A stretch of DNA of 42,938 bases from Pseudobutyrivibrio sp. 49. Lineage in GTDB: Bacteria; Bacillota; Clostridia; Lachnospirales; Lachnospiraceae. The notes below the pieces were generated by a model. It had not been told where the DNA came from. It did no database searches and saw only the letters and a list, made by a program, of their open reading frames with translations. The position numbers were made by a program, and so were the translations under genes. Below are positions 1 to 7,538 of this stretch, piece after piece (within the stretch, counting starts at the first letter, position 1; the number at the start of each line of letters is the position of its first letter). The DNA is taken from NCBI RefSeq assembly GCF_900100545.1, contig NZ_FNDP01000023.1, positions 1-42,938 of the forward strand, given 5' to 3'.

Positions 1-8
1 AATTTTTA

Positions 9-58
9 AGCTTCAAAACCAAGGCAAAGAATACTCTTTTGCACCTTGGTTTTTGAAG
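9..58. terminator. Long hairpin, possible terminator
   Basis: An inverted repeat of about 13-14 bp (CTTCAAAACCAAGG near 10-23, its complement at about 44-58) with an inner GCAAA/TTTGC extension forms a long stem. A second stem, GAAGTTGTT/AACAACTTC, overlaps its right edge (about 53-83). No gene is visible to the left, so I cannot say which transcript it serves. Confidence 0.45.
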
Positions 59-102
59 TTGTTTTCGATTTTGGAACAACTTCAATTTATACTTCTTTTT
101 CT

Positions 103-205
103 TTACGAAAAAGTGTATAGACAATTTTCAAATGAAGGATCATTTTCCTTTCCCATAACATCATCTGCTGACAAACCTTTGAAAATTGTCTATGCACTTT
201 CGTAT
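103..205. repeat. Long near-perfect inverted repeat
   Basis: About 27 bases starting near 103 (TACGAAAAAGTGTATAGACA and onward) reappear as the reverse complement at about 178-205, with only two or three differences, around a ~46-base loop. It could be a structural domain of the adjacent group II intron-like RNA, or the end of a small mobile element. No coding potential is seen inside it. Confidence 0.5.
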
Positions 206-549
206 ATGCGATATAAAATAAAGTGCTAATAATACCCCAAATAATTCGACTGATACTATACTGCTATCACTAAACAGCCTCATTTAATCTGAAGGTTGGA
301 GCTTCAATTAATTTGACGAACAACACCACATTTACTCTGCTACTACAAATGTGATAGTTATTAGACTTCGTTGTTCCTTGCCAACTTATCTCTCGTAGCC
401 TAGCCTTATATGTGATTTCTGTCCGTCGGACCGGAGATTTGCTTACAGCTTCCTTCAGATTCCACCTCACAATGGACACCCTTGCTGTTCGGCTATACAC
501 TTCCCACTATCTGGGCATGTTCGGGACTTTCACCCATTAGAGCGCGCCC
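206..549 (-). mobile_element. Group II intron-like 5' region (domain I), no maturase visible
   Basis: Read on the minus strand, this stretch has the layout I associate with domain I of bacterial group II introns. It begins GGGCGCGCTC, near the GUGYG consensus but with position 2 altered, then GGGTGAAAGTCCC, TCTGAAGGAAGC, a CTCCGGTCCGACGGACAG stem-loop and CATATAAGGCT. A stem CACATTT/AAATGTG at about 329-353 could present an exon-binding loop. No reverse transcriptase/maturase is present between 1 and 549, and no domain V is seen. The element may continue past the left edge, or it may be a degenerate remnant. A 76-codon open frame at 270-500 lies within this structured RNA and is not a credible gene. 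The family call rests on recalled motif similarity, not on a covariance search. Confidence 0.5.
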
Positions 550-564
550 ATGGCGCGCAAACAA

Positions 565-601
565 AGAAAGCAGATTTTGCAATATGCAAAACCTGCTTTC
601 T
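565..601 (-). terminator. Terminator after alpha-galactosidase
   Basis: Stem AGAAAGCAG/CTGCTTTCT with an inner TTTTGC/GCAAAA extension, starting five bases past the alpha-galactosidase stop codon and followed on the minus strand by TTTGTTTG. It is a standard intrinsic terminator in the right place. Confidence 0.75.
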
Positions 602-605
602 AAGC

Positions 606-2810
606 TTACTCTGCTTCAAGTATAAACATACGAGATGTAAAATCCTTGTCGGCATGATACCATGGTTCGTCAGCACCCATTGTGCCAAGTCCACGTTCCA
701 TAAGGAAATCTCCGTATAATTTTTCCTTGTTATTAATATTGTAAATAAGGTTTTCGTCGAGACCCTGAAGCTTTATGGTCTCCATTCCGATGTTTGGAGT
801 CTTGTGGGTCTTGTACATAACTACGACCGCCTTCTTCTTATCATCTGAAACAACCATCCAGCTTGCAATATTCTTCTCAAATGGAGACTGCAATCTGTAA
901 AGTGTTCCGTACTGGAAAAGTCCTCTGTATTCCTTCATAAATACAATTTGGCGCTTAACTGCTTCGAATTCTTCCTCATCCACATCGTTAAGATCCAGCT
1001 CGTAGCCAAAGGTTCCGAAGCATGCAATATTTGCTCTGTCATCTACGTGCATGATACGTCCAGTCTGGTTGTTAGGTGATTTAGAAACGTGAGCACCCAT
1101 AGATGCAATTGGATATCCGTAGCTTGTACCATACTGAATCTTCACACGCTCATGTCCATCTGTATCATCTGATGTCCATGCCTGTGGAGCATAATATAAA
1201 AGTCCAGCATCAAATCTACCACCGCCACTAGCGCATGACTCAAACAAGATGTGTGGGAAATCCTTAATGAGTCTCTCGTAAAGTGAGTATACTCCAAGGA
1301 TATATTTGTGATAAACCATGCCTTGCTTTTCAGGCTCTATTCCTTGGCTAAAGCACTCTGTAATTGAGCGGTTCATATCCCACTTGATATAGCTAATATT
1401 TGCCTTTGAAATAACGTCGTAAAGCTGATGATAAATGTTGTCTACAACCTCTGGCTTTGAATAATCAAGTACCATCTGGTGACGACCAAGAGTTCTTCTG
1501 CGTTCTGGTGCAGCAAGTACCCAATCAGGATGTGCACGATATAAATCTGAATCTGGATTTACCATTTCTGGCTCAATCCAAAGACCAAAATCAAGACCAA
1601 GCTCGTTTACTTTTTTAGCAAGTCCTGTAATTCCATCTGGAAGCTTCTTCGTATTTACGAACCAATCTCCAAGTCCTGCATAATCATCATCACGCTTGCC
1701 AAACCATCCATCATCAAGTACAAAAAGCTCCACTCCAGCTTCCTGTCCCTTCTTGGCAATCTTAAGGATTTTCTCCTCATCAAATTCCATCTCTGTAGCT
1801 TCCCAGTTGTTGAGAAGAATTGGTCTTGGCTTGTTCTTGTATGGTGAACGAACTAGGTTGTTGTTCATAAATTTATGAATGTTCTGGCTTAAATCATTAA
1901 GACCTTCCTTGGTATATGAAATGATAACCTCAGGTGTATCAAACACTTCCCCTGAATTAAGAGGCCATACGAACCAGTTTGGATTTATACCCATTGTAAA
2001 ACGAAGCTTACCAAAGTTATCCACCTCTGCTGCCGCTCTAAAGTTACCACTGTAGACAAGATTTACACCGATTGCTTCGCCCTGAAATTCATCTGTATTT
2101 TTACGCTTCAAAATTACAAATGGGTTGAAGTTGGCACTTGAATGTCCACGCATGCTTTCGATGGAAATAATGCCCTTTTCTACTGAGCGAACATGTGGAT
2201 AACGCTCTCTTCCCCACGCTCCCTCAAACTGCATCCAGTCATACTCATAATCAGGCAAATCTAAGCAAACACTATAAGCCTTTGTAAGCTTAACTTCCTC
2301 AGAGCCAAGATTTCTAAAGCTTGTATGACGAGTGATGATATTGTAGTTTTCATAGATTGTGTAATAAAGAGTTACCTCTACATTTATCAATTCATCTTTG
2401 CAAACAATCTCAAGGGTTGTCGCTTCTGAATCCGTATTTACGTAGCTGGCTGGAAGACCAGGAATTGGTTTCTTGCCCTGATATATTTCATATCTATCAT
2501 AAACAAGATTGGTTACTCTAGAGCCATTTGCCTGTCTGATTTCATATGCTGGTCCTCTGAAATCACCATTACCAAAAGCTGGATATTCAAGGCTTGCCAG
2601 CTCCTTAGTATAATTCTCATCATCTGTCACTGGGCAACAAAGAGGTCTGCCTGCGAGAGTCTGATAACCATATATAATCTGATTTTCATTTATCCTTTTT
2701 CCGAAGTAAAGCTGCCCGATTTCTCCATCGCGGCATTCGCCAATAACATAGCTCACCTTTGAATTATATAAATGAAATTGTTTTTCCTTTTCAAATACTT
2801 TAACTGCCAT
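606..2810 (-). CDS. Alpha-galactosidase, GH36
   Basis: Removes terminal alpha-1,6-galactose from raffinose-family oligosaccharides, melibiose or galactomannan fragments. At 734 residues it has the normal length for bacterial GH36: an N-terminal beta-sandwich, a TIM barrel from about residue 330, and a C-terminal beta domain. YIKWDMNRS places the predicted nucleophile at Asp478. WTSDDTD after the CASGGGR loop places the predicted acid/base at Asp548, spacing close to that of characterised Lactobacillus GH36 enzymes. No signal peptide is seen, so the enzyme is probably cytoplasmic and acts on imported sugars. It is divergent from an AraC-type regulator across 191 bases and has its own terminator, so it is probably monocistronic. 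No alpha-galactoside transporter lies beside it. The ATG has an AGGA-type ribosome site. Substrate is inferred from the family. Confidence 0.95.
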   Translation of the reverse strand: MAVKVFEKEKQFHLYNSKVSYVIGECRDGEIGQLYFGKRINENQIIYGYQTLAGRPLCCPVTDDENYTKELASLEYPAFGNGDFRGPAYEIRQANGSRVTNLVYDRYEIYQGKKPIPGLPASYVNTDSEATTLEIVCKDELINVEVTLYYTIYENYNIITRHTSFRNLGSEEVKLTKAYSVCLDLPDYEYDWMQFEGAWGRERYPHVRSVEKGIISIESMRGHSSANFNPFVILKRKNTDEFQGEAIGVNLVYSGNFRAAAEVDNFGKLRFTMGINPNWFVWPLNSGEVFDTPEVIISYTKEGLNDLSQNIHKFMNNNLVRSPYKNKPRPILLNNWEATEMEFDEEKILKIAKKGQEAGVELFVLDDGWFGKRDDDYAGLGDWFVNTKKLPDGITGLAKKVNELGLDFGLWIEPEMVNPDSDLYRAHPDWVLAAPERRRTLGRHQMVLDYSKPEVVDNIYHQLYDVISKANISYIKWDMNRSITECFSQGIEPEKQGMVYHKYILGVYSLYERLIKDFPHILFESCASGGGRFDAGLLYYAPQAWTSDDTDGHERVKIQYGTSYGYPIASMGAHVSKSPNNQTGRIMHVDDRANIACFGTFGYELDLNDVDEEEFEAVKRQIVFMKEYRGLFQYGTLYRLQSPFEKNIASWMVVSDDKKKAVVVMYKTHKTPNIGMETIKLQGLDENLIYNINNKEKLYGDFLMERGLGTMGADEPWYHADKDFTSRMFILEAE

Positions 2811-2851
2811 AATTCCTCCATTGAATCTCTATTTTTCATACGATAGAATGA

Positions 2852-2982
2852 ATTATAGTATTTAATATAGTTTTTTAGGATGTTTTTGTTGACTAAACTG
2901 ATGTCATTTTGTGACATATATGATATTTTATGAGTGAAACGAAATAAAATGTCATATGCCATCGCGGCGAGCGACATATAAT
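2852..2982. promoter_or_regulatory. Divergent regulatory region with TGTCA/TGACA half-sites
   Basis: On the minus strand a perfect TATAAT (2852-2857) sits upstream of the alpha-galactosidase gene without a recognisable -35, as expected for an activator-dependent promoter. On the plus strand TATAAT at 2977-2982 can serve the AraC gene, again with a poor -35. Between them TGTCATTTTGTGACA (2902-2916) is a dyad, and further half-sites occur as TGTCA at 2950-2954 and CGACA near 2972-2976. These are good candidates for binding by the adjacent AraC regulator. The assignment is inference from position and symmetry. Confidence 0.5.
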
Positions 2983-3001
2983 CATTTGGGAGTTTTTTAT
3001 T

Positions 3002-3835
3002 ATGGAAATATCGGGAGTAGACAGGGTCAAATTCATTGACCTTACAAAGTCTAATGATTTTTACTTATTTGAAATCGGGGAATGTAAATGTAAACCTAGC
3101 TACAGCTACGGTCCTATCGTCAGAACCAGAACCATTTTTCACTATGTTGTTTCTGGTCGTGGACATTTTATTCTTAACGATAAAAGATATGACATCGAGC
3201 CTGGTCAGGGCTTTTTAATCCCTTCAAAAATAAAAGCATATTATGAAGCCGACCCTGATGATCCATGGGAATATGTATGGATTCATGTGGACGGTCCACG
3301 TACCATGGAGCTTTTTGCCAGCGCTGGCATCACTGAAGAATCTCCTGTTTTTATTCCAAATGGAGACTCTGGAAAGATTGTAGATATCATCCATGATATT
3401 TACGATCACAGCGACAGCGAGTGCTACTGCTATGCAAAGGTTTATGAGTTTTTTGATACCATTATTTTCATGTCAAAAAACCGTGTATTCCATGATGTAG
3501 ACCCACGCCTGGCATATGTAAAAAGCGCGATCAACTTCATTCGCTTAAAATATTCTGAGCCTATCACAGTGGAAGATATTGCCGCTGCTTGCTGCCTTAA
3601 TCGTAGCTACCTTACCAGATTGTTTAAGCATGCCACTGGCTACACTCCACAGGCTTACCTTGGTACCTACCGCATAAAAAAAGCTACTGAGCTTCTTTTG
3701 GAAAGTACCGAAAGTGTCAGTAGCATAGCATTGCTAGTTGGATATTCAGATAGCTTTACATTCTCAAAAGCCTTCAAACGCTTCAAAGATGTCTCACCTA
3801 GTGAATATAGAAAAAATCACGGAGTCGAAATCTGA
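3002..3835 (+). CDS. AraC-family regulator, likely of alpha-galactosidase
   Basis: A 277-residue transcription factor. Residues about 20-160 look like the cupin-type sugar-sensing domain of AraC/RafR/MsmR-like proteins (GRGHFILNDKRYDIEPGQGF). Residues about 175-275 carry the two helix-turn-helix motifs, with the family signature LVGYSDSFTFSKAFKRFKDVSPSEYR. Members bind half-sites near a target promoter and activate it when sugar is bound. Divergent placement next to the alpha-galactosidase gene suggests local control by raffinose or melibiose. The start is set by GGGAG about 10 bases upstream. It is one of only three plus-strand genes in the window and ends inside a shared terminator. Confidence 0.9.
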   Translation: MEISGVDRVKFIDLTKSNDFYLFEIGECKCKPSYSYGPIVRTRTIFHYVVSGRGHFILNDKRYDIEPGQGFLIPSKIKAYYEADPDDPWEYVWIHVDGPRTMELFASAGITEESPVFIPNGDSGKIVDIIHDIYDHSDSECYCYAKVYEFFDTIIFMSKNRVFHDVDPRLAYVKSAINFIRLKYSEPITVEDIAAACCLNRSYLTRLFKHATGYTPQAYLGTYRIKKATELLLESTESVSSIALLVGYSDSFTFSKAFKRFKDVSPSEYRKNHGVEI

Positions 3836-3854
3836 CCCCGTGATTTATTTTTTT
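3814..3854. terminator. Bidirectional terminator between AraC gene and fprA
   Basis: AAATCACGG/CCGTGATTT stem that includes the last codons of the AraC gene. A T-rich run follows on the plus side (TTTATTTTTTT) and another on the minus side (GATTTTTTC). It separates two convergent genes. Confidence 0.8.
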
Positions 3855-5001
3855 ATAAATTCTTAACTAGCTCGTCCATTACGGCTTCTGATGACGCATT
3901 TAGAGTAGACTTAATGGATACGACTGGTTCTACCAGCTCGAGATTCTTGCTGCCCTCTAAGATTGCTTTCATCTTGCCAGCAGCCTGAGGTGCCCAGGTA
4001 CCGTTTTCTACGAAGGCTACCTTACGGTTCTGATAAGCCTTTGCTGTCAGGTGATGTAAGAAATCCTGCATTGGTGGGAATAAACCTCCATCATAGGTAC
4101 AAGCACAGCAAACCATCTTGTCATAATAGAATGCTCGTGCTACAGCCTCTGACATACTGTCTCTTGTCAAATCAATAAACATAGTCTTCTTGCCAGCAGC
4201 CTCTAATTTTTCTTGAAGCTTAAGCGCAGCCTTCTTTGTATTGCCATGAATAGATGCACATGTAATTAACACACCCTCTTCCTCTGGCTTATAGCTGCTC
4301 CACTTGTCGTACAAATCAATATAGTACCCAAGATTTTCTGTAAGAATTGGACCATGAAGTGGGCAGATAGTCTTGATATCAAGTGTTGCTGCCTTTTTCA
4401 ATAATGCCTGAACCTGCACTCCATACTTACCCACAATATTAAGATAATATCTACGAGCTTCATCAATCCAAGGCTCATCGCTATCAAGCGCTCCAAACTT
4501 TCCAAAGCCGTCTGCTGAGAAAAGAATCTTCTCTGTAGATTCATACTCTACCATTACCTCTGGCCAGTGAACCATAGGTGCAAATACAAATGTAAGCTCA
4601 TGAGTACCAAGAGAAAGCTTATCTCCCTCAGCCACTACATGCTTTCTATTCTCAAAAAGAGCAGCTTCCATAAACTGTCCCATCATTGTAAATGTCTTAG
4701 CATTTCCAACAACTGTTGTGTCTGGATATTTCTCAAGAAATGCCTTGATAGAGCCAGCATGATCTGGCTCCATATGAGATACCACAAGATAGTCTGGCTT
4801 GCGACCAGCAAGCTCTCTATCCAAATTTCCAAGCCACTCATCTGTGACTCTTGGATCAGCTGTATCCATTACAGCCACCTTTTCATCTAATATTAAATAT
4901 GAATTGTAGGATACCCCATTTGGTACTGAATACTGACTCTCGAATAAATCGATAGTCTTGTCATTGCAGCCGATGTATTTGATTGAATCTGAAATATACA
5001 T
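3853..5001 (-). CDS. fprA: Flavodiiron protein (oxygen/NO reductase)
   Basis: A 382-residue A-type flavoprotein that reduces oxygen to water, or nitric oxide to N2O, in the cytoplasm of anaerobes. The N-terminal metallo-beta-lactamase-like domain holds the diiron ligands HMEPDH (His76, Glu78, Asp80, His81) with later ligand positions HW and LHGP. The C-terminal flavodoxin-like domain starts near residue 250 (VLITCASIHGNTKK, the FMN phosphate loop). No rubredoxin domain is fused and no rubredoxin gene is adjacent, so the electron donor is encoded elsewhere. GGAGGG precedes the ATG. Terminators flank it on both sides, so it looks monocistronic. Confidence 0.93.
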   Translation of the reverse strand: MYISDSIKYIGCNDKTIDLFESQYSVPNGVSYNSYLILDEKVAVMDTADPRVTDEWLGNLDRELAGRKPDYLVVSHMEPDHAGSIKAFLEKYPDTTVVGNAKTFTMMGQFMEAALFENRKHVVAEGDKLSLGTHELTFVFAPMVHWPEVMVEYESTEKILFSADGFGKFGALDSDEPWIDEARRYYLNIVGKYGVQVQALLKKAATLDIKTICPLHGPILTENLGYYIDLYDKWSSYKPEEEGVLITCASIHGNTKKAALKLQEKLEAAGKKTMFIDLTRDSMSEAVARAFYYDKMVCCACTYDGGLFPPMQDFLHHLTAKAYQNRKVAFVENGTWAPQAAGKMKAILEGSKNLELVEPVVSIKSTLNASSEAVMDELVKNL

Positions 5002-5052
5002 GATTTACCCTCCTTATTATTTATCAATATCATACCAAATTTGTGTATAAAA

Positions 5053-5080
5053 AAGAACCTTGGAAAAATCCAAGGTTCTT
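5053..5080 (-). terminator. Terminator of the efp operon
   Basis: A 12-bp perfect stem AAGAACCTTGGA/TCCAAGGTTCTT with a 4-base loop, followed on the minus strand by TTTTTT. It lies just past the 67-residue gene and ends the efp transcript before fprA. Confidence 0.9.
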
Positions 5081-5094
5081 AACATATCAATTAT

Positions 5095-5298
5095 TTATTT
5101 TCCAGAGAGTCTTTCTACAATTTTATCAAGTGTCTCACGAGGTACTGTACCATCTCGATATAACTGATTAATTGTGCTTTCACTTCCAAGAAGAGCTGTG
5201 GCATCAAGCCATGTTCCCTTTTGAAATTCTTCATCAAATACAGCAAATATTTTTCTGTTTTGCAAAAGCTGTGAAAGCGGAAATTCTCTGTAATCCAT
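5095..5298 (-). CDS. Small conserved-looking protein of unknown function
   Basis: A 67-residue soluble protein that I do not recognise. It has no signal peptide, membrane segment or metal motif. Predicted features are a short N-terminal part (MDYREFPLSQLLQNRK) and helical segments with WLDATALLGSESTINQLY and a charged C-terminal helix ending ERLSGK. It starts 30 bases after the elongation factor P stop and ends just before a strong terminator, so it is probably co-transcribed with efp. The helix-rich ending looks loosely like a small DNA-binding fold, but I would not name it on that basis. Confidence 0.6.
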   Translation of the reverse strand: MDYREFPLSQLLQNRKIFAVFDEEFQKGTWLDATALLGSESTINQLYRDGTVPRETLDKIVERLSGK

Positions 5299-5328
5299 AA
5301 TAGTCCTAACTAAATAACTGTCTATATA

Positions 5329-5886
5329 TTATACTCTTGAGAGGTACTCACCTGTTCTTGTGTCGATCTTAATTGTCTCGCCGTTCTCAACGAAAAGAGG
5401 AACGTATACAACTGCGCCTGTCTCAACAGTAGCTGGCTTTGTAGCACCTGTAGCTGTATCACCCTTGAAACCTGGCTCTGTATCTGTAATCTGAAGCTCT
5501 ACGAACATAGGTGGCTCAACTGAGAAGATTGAACCATTGTGTGAAAGCATCTTAACAATCTCGTTTTCCTTAACGAACTTAAGAGCATCACCAATCTGAT
5601 CTGCTGTAAGAGCAACCTGATCATATGTCTCAACATCCATGAAGTTGTAAAGCTCACCATCATTGTAAAGGTACTGCATATCCTTACGATCGATACGTGC
5701 AGCTGGGAACTTCTCTGTAGGACGGAAAGATGTTTCTGTAACACCGCCACCCTTGATATCCTTAAGCTTTGTACGAACGAAAGCTGCGCCCTTACCTGGC
5801 TTTACGTGCTGGAACTCGATAACCTGGTATACCTTGTTATCCATCTCGATAGTCATACCGTTTCTAAAATCACCGGCTGTAATCAT
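5329..5886 (-). CDS. efp: Elongation factor P
   Basis: A 185-residue translation factor that relieves ribosomes stalled on polyproline stretches. It is full length, with the N-terminal KOW-like domain ([22 protein letters not shown]) and the two OB-fold domains. The loop [10 protein letters not shown] carries the conserved Lys (about residue 32) at the tip that inserts near the peptidyl-transferase centre. The C-terminal signature [23 protein letters not shown] is intact. AGGAGG precedes the ATG. It leads a two-gene unit with the small downstream protein. Confidence 0.98.
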   Translation of the reverse strand: MITAGDFRNGMTIEMDNKVYQVIEFQHVKPGKGAAFVRTKLKDIKGGGVTETSFRPTEKFPAARIDRKDMQYLYNDGELYNFMDVETYDQVALTADQIGDALKFVKENEIVKMLSHNGSIFSVEPPMFVELQITDTEPGFKGDTATGATKPATVETGAVVYVPLFVENGETIKIDTRTGEYLSRV

Positions 5887-5906
5887 TATAAAATCCTCCT
5901 TAACAG

Positions 5907-5930
5907 GTGCGAAACAACATCCTTTCGCAC
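5907..5930 (-). promoter_or_regulatory. Leader hairpin GTGCGAAA/TTTCGCAC of efp
   Basis: An 8-bp perfect stem with an 8-base loop in the efp leader, upstream of its ribosome site. A further TTTCGCACCT copy lies at 6017-6026 next to the divergent CYTH gene, complementary to AGGTGCGAAA here. It could be a protein-binding repeat shared by the two promoters or simply a leader structure. Confidence 0.4.
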
Positions 5931-5975
5931 ATTTAATACTAATTCAATTGGCATATAGCCACACTCGTATACAGT

Positions 5976-6004
5976 ATTTTACCTCAGAAGTACAATAATT
6001 TCAA
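5976..6004 (-). promoter_or_regulatory. Promoter of efp
   Basis: Read on the minus strand: TTGAAA (5999-6004), a 17-base spacer, then TAAAAT (5976-5981). It gives a leader of about 80 bases containing the GTGCGAAA hairpin. Confidence 0.65.
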
Positions 6005-6058
6005 GACATTTATATATTTCGCACCTATGTTACTATGTCGTAAAAGGAGCGAAAAACT

Positions 6059-6496
6059 ATGGAAATCGAAAGAAAATTTTTAATAAAAGAACTACCTGAT
6101 TTATCAAAATATGAATACGTGGATATTGAACAGGGCTATCTTTGCACTCACCCCGTAGTTCGAATCAGAAAAAAGAATGATAAATATATTCTTACCTACA
6201 AGGGCAGTGGCCTTATGGCTCGTGAGGAAATTGAGGCTGAATTAACAAAGGAAGCCTATGAGCATCTTCGTGAGAAAATTGATGGGCATGCCATCACAAA
6301 GCGACGCTATCTCATTCCATTTGATCCATACACAATCGAGCTTGATGTATTCGAAGGTCATAAATCTGGCCTCATTATGGCTGAGGTAGAATTTCCTACC
6401 GTTGAAGAAGCAAACAGCTTTGTTCCTCCAGAATGGTTCGGCGAAGATGTCACTCAGGATAGAAGCTATCACAACTCTAATATGATTTACGATTAA
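6059..6496 (+). CDS. CYTH-domain triphosphate tunnel protein
   Basis: A 145-residue CYTH protein. The N-terminus MEIERKFLI has the ExExK signature that binds metal and triphosphate. The alternating charged strands VRIRKK, YILTYKG, IEAELT, TKRRYLI, IELDVFEG and AEVEFP build the eight-stranded tunnel. Bacterial members hydrolyse inorganic triphosphate, thiamine triphosphate or similar, and a few are class IV adenylate cyclases. Short stand-alone members like this are most often phosphatases, but the substrate cannot be read from sequence. AGGAG precedes the ATG. The gene is alone, divergent from efp and closed by its own terminator. Confidence 0.85.
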   Translation: MEIERKFLIKELPDLSKYEYVDIEQGYLCTHPVVRIRKKNDKYILTYKGSGLMAREEIEAELTKEAYEHLREKIDGHAITKRRYLIPFDPYTIELDVFEGHKSGLIMAEVEFPTVEEANSFVPPEWFGEDVTQDRSYHNSNMIYD

Positions 6497-6497
6497 A

Positions 6498-6517
6498 GAG
6501 AGCCCCGAGGGGCTCTC
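6498..6517. terminator. Bidirectional terminator, CYTH gene / sugar-binding protein
   Basis: GC-rich 9-bp stem GAGAGCCCC/GGGGCTCTC with a 2-base loop, between convergent genes whose stop codons lie at 6496 and 6522. Confidence 0.8.
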
Positions 6518-6521
6518 AAAT

Positions 6522-7538
6522 TTATTTCATATAATCTTTTACATTACTAGCATCAACTCTTTCAAATGGAACCCAAATGTAAAATCCATCTTCTGATAAA
6601 CCTTCTATTCCATCTGCTGTACCACCGCTTGCCAATGCTTTTGTTAACTGAATAGCCTTTTGAGCCTGGCCATCTGCTGACTGATAAACTGTAAACTGCA
6701 TCTCGCCTTTTGCAATAGATTCGCATCCTGCAACAGTTGCATCTACACCTACTACAGGGTATTTATCCAAATCATAGCCAGCTTCTTTTAAAGCCTCTAC
6801 AGCACCAAGTGCCATATCATCATTATTACAGAAAATAGCATCGAAGCTTTGATTTGTTTTCTGGAAAATATGGAACAAATCCTTTGCCTGTTCAGTGCTC
6901 CAATTTGCTGTATCATCGAACACAACATTAACCGCAACCCCTTGGCTTCTCAGCCAGTTCTTTACTGATACTGAACGAGCTACTGCTGCATTATGGGTAG
7001 CCTCGCCACGGAAAATAATAATGTTCATTGAGCTTGGCTTACCCAGCTTGTTGTAAACATACTCAGCCTGATATTCACCGGCATTCATCTCGTAACTACT
7101 AACTGCCATATATTTATTTGGCTTTAGGAACTGCTCATCAGGACAAGCATTAACGTAAATTATTGGTTTATCCCCAGCTGCAATTTCCAGCTGCAATGCA
7201 GTTGCTCTATCCACCGGCAAGCAGATGATGGCATCATATCCATCAGCTACTGCTTTTTGAATCTGCTCCACCTGATCATTTGTAGAAGCACAAGCTTCTC
7301 CAATTGTAAGATCTATACCTTCACTTGGGGCATATTCTGCAAGCTTATCCATCAGCATCTGCTTAAAGGTATCTGTACCAGGGCCAGAATAAATCGCCTT
7401 AATTCCTCCAGAACTACTAGAACTACCGGAATTACCTGAACCTCCCGAGTTTCCACAGCCTGTTAGAATCAATCCTAAGGACATTATAATTGTTAGAAGA
7501 AGTACCGTAAGGTTTCTACATTTTCTGCTAACCTTCAT
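6522..7538 (-). CDS. Sugar-binding lipoprotein (RbsB/Peripla_BP_4-like), no transporter adjacent
   Basis: About 338 residues. A lipoprotein signal with lipobox LTGC is followed by a Gly/Ser linker and then a type I periplasmic-binding fold ([45 protein letters not shown]). The family binds ribose, galactose, xylose or autoinducer-2. The start is ATG at 7538, placed by AGGAGG nine bases upstream. That site lies inside the final codons of the upstream chemoreceptor, and the two genes overlap by 11 bases, so translation is probably coupled. No permease or ATPase gene is nearby, which suggests a sensory rather than transport role. Ligand is unknown. Confidence 0.85.
   Translation of the reverse strand: MKVSRKCRNLTVLLLTIIMSLGLILTGCGNSGGSGNSGSSSSSGGIKAIYSGPGTDTFKQMLMDKLAEYAPSEGIDLTIGEACASTNDQVEQIQKAVADGYDAIICLPVDRATALQLEIAAGDKPIIYVNACPDEQFLKPNKYMAVSSYEMNAGEYQAEYVYNKLGKPSSMNIIIFRGEATHNAAVARSVSVKNWLRSQGVAVNVVFDDTANWSTEQAKDLFHIFQKTNQSFDAIFCNNDDMALGAVEALKEAGYDLDKYPVVGVDATVAGCESIAKGEMQFTVYQSADGQAQKAIQLTKALASGGTADGIEGLSEDGFYIWVPFERVDASNVKDYMK

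Noticed and set aside
270-500. 76-codon open frame on the minus strand
   Set aside because: It lies entirely inside the structured group II intron-like RNA, has no ribosome site and its translation resembles no protein family.
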